64,000 nt of DNA from NCBI RefSeq assembly GCF_018224955.1, contig NZ_JAGTUU010000007.1, forward strand, positions 62,001-126,000, in the 5' to 3' direction. Positions 25,680-33,987 of the stretch are shown one piece after another. The DNA is from Thetidibacter halocola (GTDB lineage Bacteria > Pseudomonadota > Alphaproteobacteria > Rhodobacterales > Rhodobacteraceae). The stretch's first letter is position 1. The number at the start of each line of letters is the position of its first letter. Below the pieces are notes generated by a model. It was not told where the DNA came from and searched no databases. It saw only the letters and a program-made list of their open reading frames with translations. The position numbers and the translations under genes were made by a program.

Positions 25680-27739
25680 GCGGCCGCCCCTCCCCGCGGA
25701 CCCGAGCGGCCCTCGCGCAGCCAGGCACCCACGATCAGCGCCGATGCCAGCAGCAGCACCAGCCACGCTGGCAGCAATGGCGTCTGCGTCACGTCCAGCG
25801 TTTCGTAGGCCTCGCGTGGCGTGATGCCGATCCAGCCTCGTCCGGCGGCGGGACGACCCTCGCGCACCTCGCGGATCTGCGGCACACCCTCCTCCAGACG
25901 CGGCGTGCCGCCATTGGTGCCGTCGATCAGCGGCGTCAGCGCCTCGGCCGAGGCAATGGTCTGCTCGAACTCGCGCGGGGCGGCTGGCCCAAGGCCGATC
26001 ACGACGCTCTGCTCGCCCTCGGACAGGCGGTAAAGCCCGATCTCGGGGCCGGTATACAGCGCCTCGAACCGGCCGGGGCTGACCTCGGACAGGGTGACTT
26101 CTTCGGTCGTGCCGTCGGGGCGGGTGATCGTGACCGGACCCACGCTGTCCTCCAGCGTGCGGCGGATGATGCGCATGGTCTGGCCGGTGGGCTGGGCCCA
26201 AAGCGCCTCTTCCTCGAGTTCGGGTTCCTTCATCATCCAGTGGGCGAGGCGGCGCAGCAGTTCCAGTTGCGGGCCGCCACCCTCGTAGCCGCGCGACCAG
26301 AGCCATGCGTGATCCGAGGCCAGCAGCGCCACACGCCCCTCGCCGACCCGGTCGAGGATCAGCAGAGGCCGGTCTTCGGCGCCCGACATGACCACGTCGC
26401 CCGCCACCGGGTCGACCTCGATCTGGCGCAACCAGCGGCCCCAGCTGTCCTCGCCCAGCAGGCCCGCCGTCACCGGGTGCTTCTGACCCAGGTCGGTGAC
26501 CTTCGGCCGATAGCCCTCGTCGACGACGCGGGCCGTGGGCTCTGCCGGGATGATCTCTGCCAGCGGAGAGCGATAGATCGAATCCGCGCTGGCGAAATCG
26601 GGTCCTGCGGCGACCAGCAACGCGCCGCCCTTCTCGACATAGTTGCGCACGTTGTCCAGGTAGATCGACGGCAGGATTCCGCGCCGCTTGTAGCGGTCGA
26701 AGATGATCAGGTCGAAATCGTCGATTTTTTCCAGGAACAGCTCACGAGTCGGGAAGGCGATCAGCGACAGTTCGTTGACCGGCACGCCATCCTGTTTTTC
26801 CGGCGGACGCAGGATGGTGAAATGCACCAGGTCGACGCTGGAGTCGGATTTCAGCAGGTTGCGCCAGGTGCGCCCGCCGGCATGAGGCTCGCCAGATACC
26901 AGCAGCACGCGCAGCCGGTCGCGCACGCCGTTGATCTGCACCAGCGCGGTGTTGTTGCGGTCGGTCAGTTCGCCCTCGGCGGCGGGAACGGTGAATTCGA
27001 TCACGTTCAGCCCGCCATGGGGCAGGGTGATCGGCAAGCTCAGATCCTCGCCCACCGGAACGCGAAACGTCTCGGGTTCCGCGCCATCGACGGAAATCAG
27101 CAACTCGGTCGACAAGTCGCCGGGCGCGGCGCCGTCATCCTCGATCCGCAGGGTCAGGTTTACTTCTTCGCCGAGAATGGCGAAGGCGGGGGCATTCTTG
27201 ACGATCAGGCGGCGGTCCCAGTCTGTCTCGCGCCCGGTCATCAGCAGGTGCAACGGCGCGGGCAGGTCGGGGGCGCGTTCGAGATCGTGCAGGCGGCCGT
27301 CGGACAGCAGGAAGATCCCGGCGATGCGGGCGCGCGGTTCCTCGGCCATCGCCTGGGAAAGCGCGCTCATCAGGAGGGATCCGCTGTCGCCCTCGCCGTC
27401 GCCCACCGGGATGCGGCGGATCTCGGTGTTGGGGCGGGCGAGGATCTGCGCCTCGAGCGCGTCGGCGGCATCCGCCGTCACGCCAGCGCGTTCCGCCAGT
27501 TGCTGCGAGGCGCTTTCATCCACCACCATCAGTACGATGTCGGACAAGGGCGCGCGATCCTCGACCTGATAGGAGGGCTGTGTGAGCGCGCCGATCAGCA
27601 CGATCCCGGCCAGCGCGCGCAACGCCCAGCCCGACAGGCCGCGCCACAGCGCCAGTCCCACGCCGGCCAATGCCAGCGCAGCCAGAACCCAGATCGCTTC
27701 CCAGGGAAGCAGCGGGTCAAAGACGATCTGCCCGCTCAT
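25676..27739 (-). CDS. GATase1-like large membrane protein
   Basis: The 687-residue protein has two or three N-terminal membrane segments, a VWA-like region (IVLMVVDESAS), a beta-rich middle, a class I glutamine amidotransferase-like (DJ-1/PfpI fold) domain around 320-500 (ERYKRRG-like FDRYKRRGILP and GGALLVAAGPDF), and a final membrane helix with a basic tail. No catalytic cysteine is obvious in the amidotransferase-like part, so it is probably non-enzymatic. It ends the MoxR-DUF58-DUF4159 operon with a four-base overlap. Confidence 0.7.
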   Translation of the reverse strand: MSGQIVFDPLLPWEAIWVLAALALAGVGLALWRGLSGWALRALAGIVLIGALTQPSYQVEDRAPLSDIVLMVVDESASQQLAERAGVTADAADALEAQILARPNTEIRRIPVGDGEGDSGSLLMSALSQAMAEEPRARIAGIFLLSDGRLHDLERAPDLPAPLHLLMTGRETDWDRRLIVKNAPAFAILGEEVNLTLRIEDDGAAPGDLSTELLISVDGAEPETFRVPVGEDLSLPITLPHGGLNVIEFTVPAAEGELTDRNNTALVQINGVRDRLRVLLVSGEPHAGGRTWRNLLKSDSSVDLVHFTILRPPEKQDGVPVNELSLIAFPTRELFLEKIDDFDLIIFDRYKRRGILPSIYLDNVRNYVEKGGALLVAAGPDFASADSIYRSPLAEIIPAEPTARVVDEGYRPKVTDLGQKHPVTAGLLGEDSWGRWLRQIEVDPVAGDVVMSGAEDRPLLILDRVGEGRVALLASDHAWLWSRGYEGGGPQLELLRRLAHWMMKEPELEEEALWAQPTGQTMRIIRRTLEDSVGPVTITRPDGTTEEVTLSEVSPGRFEALYTGPEIGLYRLSEGEQSVVIGLGPAAPREFEQTIASAEALTPLIDGTNGGTPRLEEGVPQIREVREGRPAAGRGWIGITPREAYETLDVTQTPLLPAWLVLLLASALIVGAWLREGRSGPRGGAAA

Positions 27740-30510
27740 TGGCCGAGCCTGTCGAGCAGGGCAGGCACGTGGACCTGGTCGGATTTGTAGTTGCCGGTCA
27801 GCACATGCATCACCAGGTTCACTCCGAAACGATAGGCTATCTCGCGCTGGCGTTCGCCGCTGAAGCCACGCCCGATGGGCACCAGGGGATTGCCGCTGTC
27901 ATCCATCGCCCAGGCGGCGGCCCAGTCGTTGCCGCCGATCACCACCGGGGTCACGTTGTCGTTGAGGTTGCGAAATGGCATCCCCTCGATCAGTTCGGCG
28001 TCGGGCGGCGCCGCCTCGACCCAGACGCCGCGGCCGGTATAGCGGCCGGGGAAATCCTGGAGCAGGTAGAAGGTGCGGGTCAGCACGTGGTCCGCCGGCA
28101 CGGGTTCCAGCGGTGGTATGTCCAGCGGGCGGGCGAGGTCGCGCAGCTTGCGCCCCTCGGGGGTGTTGGCGCCGAAACCGGCCACGTCCGCGTCGCGCGT
28201 GTCGAACAGGATCATCCCGCCCGAGCGTAGGTAGGTATTGAGCCGCGCATAGGCCTCGTCCGAAGGGGTCGGCTGCGAGGCGGTGATCGGCCAGTAGAGG
28301 AACGGGTAGAAGGCGAGTTCGTCGGTTTCCAGGTTCACGCCCATCGGTTCGGCGGGTTCGATCGAGGTGCGGAAGAAAAGCGTTTCCGACAGGCCGCGCA
28401 GCCCGGCGCGGGCCAGACGGTCGATCTGGTCGTCGCCGGTGATGACATGCGCCAGTGCCACATCCGAAGTGGCGGCGATGGCGCGGGCGTCATCGGTGGT
28501 GTCCTGCGCCTGCGCGCGCGGCGCCGGGATCAGCAGGGCCAGCGCCACCAGCGCCGCGGTGGTCGCCCGCGCACTGCGCAGCCGTCCCGACAGCGCCAGC
28601 GATGCCACCACGTCCGCCAGAAGCAGCGCGATGGTCAGACCGAGCAGCCAGCCCGCCAGCGGGGTTTCCTGCGGGCGGCCCAGCCCCTCGACCGGGATGC
28701 GGTCGGGCCAGACGGCGGGCAGCAATTCCGTCCCGGCGGCAATTACGTTGCGCGCGATGGTGCGGTCTTCGCCTTCATAGAGGCCGGGGCGCAGGTCGGG
28801 GCCCAGCGCCGCCGACACCAGCAGATCGCCCGCCACGCCGGGCAGGGTCCCGGCGTCGCGCGGCGCGCCGAAGGCGTCCAGTACGCGCACCGGCTGCCAG
28901 ATGGTCCCTTCGAGCTCCTTGGCGGCGGGCGCCTCGGCCAGCGACGACACGGCGAGGCGTTCAAGCATTTGCACGAACAGTCCCGAAAGAGGCAGGCTCG
29001 ACCATTCGGCGTTTGCGGTGACGTGGAACAGCACGACCTGCCCCAAGCCCACCTCCTTGCGGGTGACCAGCGGCGTGCCGTCGGTCAGCTGCGCCACGAC
29101 ACGGTCCGCCAGCGTGGGATCGGGCTGGGCCATGACCTGGCTGTTCACCGTCACGTCAGGGGGGATCGCGAGCCCGAAGAACGGGCTGTCGGTACCGAAG
29201 GGGGCCAGGGCCTTGGGCTCTCCCCAGCTCATCGCGCCGCCGACGCTGCGGCCACCGGCGCGCAGGCGCACGGGCATCAGTGGATCTTCCTCGTCGCGGC
29301 TGACATCGCTGGCGGCAAGGCGCGGCCCGGCGAAGCGCAGCAGCATCCCGCCCTTGTCCAGCCAGTCCAGCAGTGCCGCCTGTTCAGCGTCGGACAGCGT
29401 CGCCACGTCGGCCAGGATGATGACATCGGGATTGGCGGGCAGGATGTCCAGAAGCGCGCCATCCAGCAGGTCGGCGGTCGGTTCCAGCGCCTTGTGCAGG
29501 TAGTGCAGCGGCGACAGCAACTCCAGCCCTTCGCGGTTCTCGCGGCCCGCGATCAGCGCGATCTCGCGCCGGCTGAGGGAGTCGTCGGGCAGGGTGACGG
29601 CGCCGGCGCTGCGGATGCCCTCGACCTCGAACCGGGTGATGCGGGCGCGCAGCTCGGCGGGAAGGGACAGTGCCAGATCGGCGCGCAGGGCGTCGGCCTC
29701 GAAGGTGACGGGCGCGCGCACCAGCACGGCGGGGTTGCCGGCGGGGTCCAGCCCGTGACCCGCAATCGAGACCTCGGTCTCGGGGCCGGGGCGCAGGCGG
29801 GCCAGCGTCAGGGCGATGTTGCCTTCCTCGAACCGGGCGGGTTCCAGCGTGTAGAGGCTGCGGGGGCTTTCAAAGACCGTGACTTGCCCTCGTTCCTCCA
29901 GAGCGGCGAGCAGCGGTGCACGGGCCTCGCGGGCCAGCCCGTCGGACATCCAGTAGCTGTCGAAATCGCCCTCGGGCAGGGCGGCGAGGGTGGCCTCGAG
30001 CCGCTCGGCCCCAGGCTCCCACGGTTCCGGCAGCAGGCCGGTCAGGCGCGATTGCAGCACGTCGGCGGACAGCATCTGCACCGGCTGGGGATCGGTCAGG
30101 CGCAGCACGCCGACGGGGCGGCCTTCGCGACCGGCACGCGCCAGCAGCCCGTCCAGCGCGGTGATCCGCGCCCGCCAGTCCGCCGCCGAGGCCCAGCTGG
30201 CATCCATGACGATCAGCAGGGGGCCGTCGCCTGCGGCGCGGTCCTCGGTTTCGGGATTCAGGACGGGCCCGGCGAGGCCCAGGATGACCGCCGCCACCGC
30301 CAGCATGCGCAGCAGCAGCAGCCACCACGGCGTGCGGTCGGTGACCTGGTCGTCATCCTTGAGGCCCAGCAGCAGAACGACGCCGGGAAAGCGCCGTCTG
30401 ATCGGGGCGGGCGGCACGGCGCGCAGGATCACCCAGAGGATGGGCAACGCCAGGAGCCCCAGCAGAAGCCAGGGAGTGGTAAAGCCCAACGCTCCGCCGA
30501 AGAGGGTCAT
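27736..30510 (-). CDS. DUF4159 protein with BatA-type N-terminus
   Basis: Starting at the ATG at 30510 it has 924 residues. The N-terminus (FTTPWLLLGLLALPILWVILRAVPP, in two membrane helices) matches the aerotolerance/BatA N-terminal domain, a VWA-like segment follows (LLIVMDASWASA), then a long beta-rich part, a membrane helix near 640-660, and a C-terminal DUF4159 domain of about 200 residues. DUF4159 also has an amidotransferase-like fold. It overlaps genes on both sides by four bases. Function unknown; likely a periplasm-facing partner of the MoxR ATPase. Confidence 0.75.
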   Translation of the reverse strand: MTLFGGALGFTTPWLLLGLLALPILWVILRAVPPAPIRRRFPGVVLLLGLKDDDQVTDRTPWWLLLLRMLAVAAVILGLAGPVLNPETEDRAAGDGPLLIVMDASWASAADWRARITALDGLLARAGREGRPVGVLRLTDPQPVQMLSADVLQSRLTGLLPEPWEPGAERLEATLAALPEGDFDSYWMSDGLAREARAPLLAALEERGQVTVFESPRSLYTLEPARFEEGNIALTLARLRPGPETEVSIAGHGLDPAGNPAVLVRAPVTFEADALRADLALSLPAELRARITRFEVEGIRSAGAVTLPDDSLSRREIALIAGRENREGLELLSPLHYLHKALEPTADLLDGALLDILPANPDVIILADVATLSDAEQAALLDWLDKGGMLLRFAGPRLAASDVSRDEEDPLMPVRLRAGGRSVGGAMSWGEPKALAPFGTDSPFFGLAIPPDVTVNSQVMAQPDPTLADRVVAQLTDGTPLVTRKEVGLGQVVLFHVTANAEWSSLPLSGLFVQMLERLAVSSLAEAPAAKELEGTIWQPVRVLDAFGAPRDAGTLPGVAGDLLVSAALGPDLRPGLYEGEDRTIARNVIAAGTELLPAVWPDRIPVEGLGRPQETPLAGWLLGLTIALLLADVVASLALSGRLRSARATTAALVALALLIPAPRAQAQDTTDDARAIAATSDVALAHVITGDDQIDRLARAGLRGLSETLFFRTSIEPAEPMGVNLETDELAFYPFLYWPITASQPTPSDEAYARLNTYLRSGGMILFDTRDADVAGFGANTPEGRKLRDLARPLDIPPLEPVPADHVLTRTFYLLQDFPGRYTGRGVWVEAAPPDAELIEGMPFRNLNDNVTPVVIGGNDWAAAWAMDDSGNPLVPIGRGFSGERQREIAYRFGVNLVMHVLTGNYKSDQVHVPALLDRLGQ

Positions 30511-31385
30511 CCGTGGCCTCCATCCATGGCCCGCCAGATCCACAGCAGGGCCGATTGGGCGCTGTGGTCGGTGTGATGCACAAAATGCTGCCAGCCCGTC
30601 AGGCGGCACAGCGAATCGAGCCGAGCCTTGCGTTCGGCGAGGCGCGCCAGATAACGCGCGCGCAACTCGCCCGCCTTCAGCGTCTCATGCGCCAGGGTGC
30701 CGCCCACCGATTCGAAAATCGTCCGCCCCTCGAAGGGAAAGCGCTCCTCTGCCGGGTCCAGCACCTGCAACAGCACGCCGCGCACGCCGCGATCAGCGGC
30801 CTTGGTCAGCGCCGCCTCGACCGGGGTCACGTCGCCCAGGAAATCCGACACGAATAGCGCGCGCGCATGGGGCAGCATGCCGCGCGCCTCGGGTTCGGCG
30901 TAATCGTCCTCGCCCTCTTCCGACAGCATCTGCGCCAGCCGCAGGATCTGCGGCTCGCCTCGCTGCGGCGGCAGTTTCCAGCCCGTCAGGCCCACGCGTT
31001 CGCCCCCACGCACCAGCAGGATCGACATGGCCAGCGCGATCAGGCGGGCGCGATCGGCCTTGGTGGGCAGGTTTCGGTCACCGGCAAAGCGCATCGAGGC
31101 GCCGGGATCGACCCAGAGCAGGACCGACTGCGCGATCTGCCATTCGCGTTCGCGCACGAACTGGTCGTCGCCCCGCGCGGACCGACGCCAGTCGATCTGG
31201 CGATAGCTGTCGCCGGGGCGCAGCGGACGGTATTGCCAGAAATCGTCGCCCAAGCCGGCGCGGCGGCGGCCATGCTCGCCCAGCAGCACCGTGCCGGCAA
31301 GCTGTTCGGCCCGCGCCAGAAGCGCAGGCAGGCGCGACGCCTCTTCCTGCGCGCGCTGCCTCAGAAGGGCGACCTCGGATGTCAC
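30507..31385 (-). CDS. DUF58 protein
   Basis: This 292-residue protein contains the DUF58 signature near residues 45-75 (GDDFWQYRPLRPGDSYRQIDW, read around RPGD and IDWRRSAR) and then a von Willebrand A-like fold in which the metal-site region reads VDPGASM. DUF58 proteins are constant companions of MoxR ATPases and are thought to be their VWA-type substrates or adaptors. Four-base overlaps join it to moxR and to the DUF4159 gene. Confidence 0.88.
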   Translation of the reverse strand: MTSEVALLRQRAQEEASRLPALLARAEQLAGTVLLGEHGRRRAGLGDDFWQYRPLRPGDSYRQIDWRRSARGDDQFVREREWQIAQSVLLWVDPGASMRFAGDRNLPTKADRARLIALAMSILLVRGGERVGLTGWKLPPQRGEPQILRLAQMLSEEGEDDYAEPEARGMLPHARALFVSDFLGDVTPVEAALTKAADRGVRGVLLQVLDPAEERFPFEGRTIFESVGGTLAHETLKAGELRARYLARLAERKARLDSLCRLTGWQHFVHHTDHSAQSALLWIWRAMDGGHG

Positions 31386-32383
31386 GCGGCGGCCTCGGAG
31401 CGCATCATGCCGCCTGCCACCTCGTCGATCAGCTTGCCAAGGTTCTCGCCGCGCGCGCGGGCCGAGAAGGTCAGCGCCATCCGGTGCACCAGCACGGGCC
31501 GCGCCATGTTCAGAACGTCCTCGGGCGAGGGCGCGAGGCGGCCTTCCAGCAGGGCCCGGGCGCGCACCACCAGCATGAGCGCCTGCGCGGCGCGGGGGCC
31601 GGGGCCCCAGGCCACCATCTCGCGCACCTTGTCGCTGGCCGAGGGATCGTCGGGCCGGAAGGCGCGCACGAGGTCCAGGATCATCTCGACCACCGCATCG
31701 CCCACCGGCATCCGGCGGAGCAGTTTCTGCGCGGCAATCAGGGACGCGCCGTCGAAGACCTCGTGGCTTTCGGCCTCTTCGGTGCCCGTGGTGGCCAGCA
31801 GGATGTCACGCTCGGTCTTGCGGGTCGGATAGGGCACGTCGATCTGCACGAGGAAACGGTCGAGCTGCGCCTCGGGCAGGGGATAGGTGCCTTCCTGCTC
31901 GATCGGGTTCTGCGTGGCGAGCACGTGGAAGGGCGCCTCGAGCTTGCGGGTCTGGCCTGCGACCGTGACGGCCTTTTCCTGCATCGCCTGCAGCAGCGCC
32001 GACTGGGTACGCGGGCTGGCGCGGTTGATCTCGTCCGCCATCAGAAGCTGGCAGAAGATCGGCCCCTCGATGAACTTGAAGGTGCGCGAGCCGTCGACGC
32101 CGGTTTCCAGCACCTCGGACCCGAGGATGTCGCCGGGCATGAGGTCGGGCGTGAACTGCACCCGGTTGCCCCTGAGACCCATCACGGTCGAAAGCGTTTC
32201 CACCAGGCGGGTCTTGCCCAGGCCCGGCAGGCCGATCAGCAGCGCGTGTCCGCCGCAGAGCAGAGCGGACAGCGTGAGTTCCACGACCCGATCCTGGCCG
32301 ATGAAGCGCGCCGTGATCGAACGCTTGGCCTCGGCCAGCTTGTCTTCCAGCGCCTCGATCTCGGCGACCAGGTCCTCGGCCAT
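31382..32383 (-). CDS. MoxR-family AAA+ ATPase
   Basis: The ATG at 32383 follows GCAGGAGAG (333 residues). Walker A is GLPGLGKT at 51-58; Walker B-like LMADEINRASP, sensor ATQNPIEQEGTYPLPEAQLDRF and the C-terminal lid are all present, as in MoxR. MoxR ATPases work as chaperones that insert metal or mature VWA-containing partners. It leads a four-gene leftward operon, all coupled by overlaps, and is divergent from DUF1285 across 57 bases. Confidence 0.93.
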   Translation of the reverse strand: MAEDLVAEIEALEDKLAEAKRSITARFIGQDRVVELTLSALLCGGHALLIGLPGLGKTRLVETLSTVMGLRGNRVQFTPDLMPGDILGSEVLETGVDGSRTFKFIEGPIFCQLLMADEINRASPRTQSALLQAMQEKAVTVAGQTRKLEAPFHVLATQNPIEQEGTYPLPEAQLDRFLVQIDVPYPTRKTERDILLATTGTEEAESHEVFDGASLIAAQKLLRRMPVGDAVVEMILDLVRAFRPDDPSASDKVREMVAWGPGPRAAQALMLVVRARALLEGRLAPSPEDVLNMARPVLVHRMALTFSARARGENLGKLIDEVAGGMMRSEAAA

Positions 32384-32440
32384 GTTATCTCTCCTGCAAG
32401 TTCTATATGTGTGGAGTTGAGTGTATTGCTGTAAACGGAA

Positions 32441-33043
32441 ATGGCAAAACGAATGAGTGCACAAAATCTCGTGACACCCTCTGCCGAGGGCCTGGCTGCC
32501 TCGGTTCGCAGCGCGACGCGCAAAGGGCCGCCGCCGGTGCACCTGTGGAACCCGCCCTTTTGCGGGGATCTCGACATCCGGATCGCGCGGGACGGCACAT
32601 GGTTCTACCTTGGTACGCCGATCGGGCGCTTTGAACTGGTCAGGCTGTTCTCGTCGATATTGAAGCTCGAAGATGGTAAATATTTCCTTGTCACGCCTGT
32701 CGAGAAGGTTGGCATCACGGTAGACGACGCGCCGTTCGTCGCTGTCGACTTCGCCGCCGAGGGGGACGGCGATGCGCAGGTCCTGACCTTTACCACACAT
32801 GTGGGGGACGTGACCGTCGCAGGCAAGGACAACCCGATCCGCGTCCTGCGCGATCCGGAGACGGGCGAACCGTCGCCCTATGTGCATGTGCGCGCCGGGT
32901 TGGAGGCACTGATCGACCGAAAGAGCTTCTATCGGCTGGTCGAGATCGGTGCGCATCACGCGGTGGACGGGATCGACTGGTTCGGCCTGTGGTCGGGCGG
33001 CGTGTTCTTTCCGATGATCCCGTCGGCGGAGCTTCCGGGCTAG
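32441..33043 (+). CDS. DUF1285 protein
   Basis: The 200-residue protein has the DUF1285 core: HLWNPPFCGDLDIRIARDGTWFYLGTPIGR, then KYFLVTPVEKVGITVDDAPF, in an all-beta fold. The function is unknown. It is divergent from the MoxR operon, a pairing I recall in other Rhodobacteraceae, so it may belong to the same system. A downstream in-frame ATG five codons on is an alternative start. Confidence 0.85.
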   Translation: MAKRMSAQNLVTPSAEGLAASVRSATRKGPPPVHLWNPPFCGDLDIRIARDGTWFYLGTPIGRFELVRLFSSILKLEDGKYFLVTPVEKVGITVDDAPFVAVDFAAEGDGDAQVLTFTTHVGDVTVAGKDNPIRVLRDPETGEPSPYVHVRAGLEALIDRKSFYRLVEIGAHHAVDGIDWFGLWSGGVFFPMIPSAELPG

Positions 33044-33058
33044 GGTTTCGGATCGCAA

Positions 33059-33108
33059 GGGGCGACCCGAGTCCGCCGCCCCCAAGGGTATTTCTGGTCC
33101 GAAGAAAC
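33059..33108 (+). repeat. 3'-end hairpin-tail repeat, copy 3
   Basis: GGGGCG (33059-33064) and CGCCCC (33077-33082) form a stem, followed by a tail with GGGTATTTCTGG and ending GAAGAAAC. It starts 16 bases after the DUF1285 stop, in sense orientation, and ends just before the stop of the convergent hydrolase. Confidence 0.55.
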
Positions 33109-33113
33109 AGCGG

Positions 33114-33902
33114 TCAGGACAGCAGCCGGGCCACCATCGGGCCTCCCGGGTCTTCCAGTCCTTCGATCACGTCGAAATGGTGCTTGCCCGGTTCGACCAC
33201 GTGACCACAGCCCCAGGCGTTCGCGAGCCGTTCGGACTGGTCGAGCAGGGCGGGGCGTTCGTTCGCGCCGACCCAGATCGTGACAGGGACCCTCGGTTTT
33301 GCCTGATGCACCGGGCTTTCGGCGCGCGCCTCGGCCGCGTCGATGCGCAGGTCGGCGTTCATCGCGGTCTGCATGAGTGGTGCGAGGTCGGTGAGTGGCG
33401 AGATCGGCAGGATATGGGCGAGGCGGGCGGCAATCTCGTCTGGCAGGATGCCGGGCGCGGCCATGCGAGCGACCAGGTGCCCGCCGGCGGAATGGCCGGT
33501 GAGGCGGATCGGGCCGGGAACCTCTCGCGCGGCGAAGGTAACGGCCTGCGCGACCTGGCGGGTGATGTCTGTGATGCGGACGGTCGGGCAGAGATCGTAA
33601 GACGGTAGCGCCACCGCCGAGCCGCGCGCGCGGGCGCCTTCGGCCAGGTGCGACCAGCTGGACCGGTCGAAGGCCAGCCAGTAGCCGCCATGCACGAAGA
33701 CGACGAGCCCGCGCGGCGAGCCCTCGGGCAGGAACAGATCGAGCGCCTGCCGCGTTCCGTCACCATAAGCCAGGCCCAGACGGGCGTGGCCCGTCTCGGA
33801 CAGGCGGTTGCGAAAGGCCTCGGCCTTTTGCGCCCAGAGGGGTGGGTATGCCTCGAATCCGGGAGTATGCTTGGAAATGGAATAGGCGTCGCTCAGGTCC
33901 AT
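33114..33902 (-). CDS. Alpha/beta hydrolase, kynurenine formamidase-like
   Basis: The 262-residue protein (ATG at 33902) has the oxyanion motif HGGYW at 71-75 and nucleophile elbow GHSAGGH with S138, plus a late histidine in GKHHFD. This combination resembles the esterase/lipase-type kynurenine formamidases and related small-molecule esterases. No tryptophan-degradation genes are adjacent, so the substrate is open. It is divergent from gabD across 85 bases. Confidence 0.8.
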   Translation of the reverse strand: MDLSDAYSISKHTPGFEAYPPLWAQKAEAFRNRLSETGHARLGLAYGDGTRQALDLFLPEGSPRGLVVFVHGGYWLAFDRSSWSHLAEGARARGSAVALPSYDLCPTVRITDITRQVAQAVTFAAREVPGPIRLTGHSAGGHLVARMAAPGILPDEIAARLAHILPISPLTDLAPLMQTAMNADLRIDAAEARAESPVHQAKPRVPVTIWVGANERPALLDQSERLANAWGCGHVVEPGKHHFDVIEGLEDPGGPMVARLLS

Positions 33903-33987
33903 GATCGGCTCACTCTGGGGGTGGACTTGCAGTTCATCAGATGATCTGGCTGTCGCCAAGCCGAAACGAAAGACGTCGGAGGACATC

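Noticed and set aside
26240-27790. Long open frame antisense to the GATase-like gene
   Set aside because: Same reasons: glutamine/arginine-rich shadow of a real gene in a four-gene overlap series.
28447-30576. Long open frame antisense to the DUF4159 gene
   Set aside because: Compositionally biased translation with no motif; the minus strand has coupled starts and recognisable domains.
32384-33085. An N-terminal extension of MoxR reaching to 33085
   Set aside because: The extension runs through the whole DUF1285 gene on the opposite strand; AGGAGAG before the ATG at 32383 marks the MoxR start.
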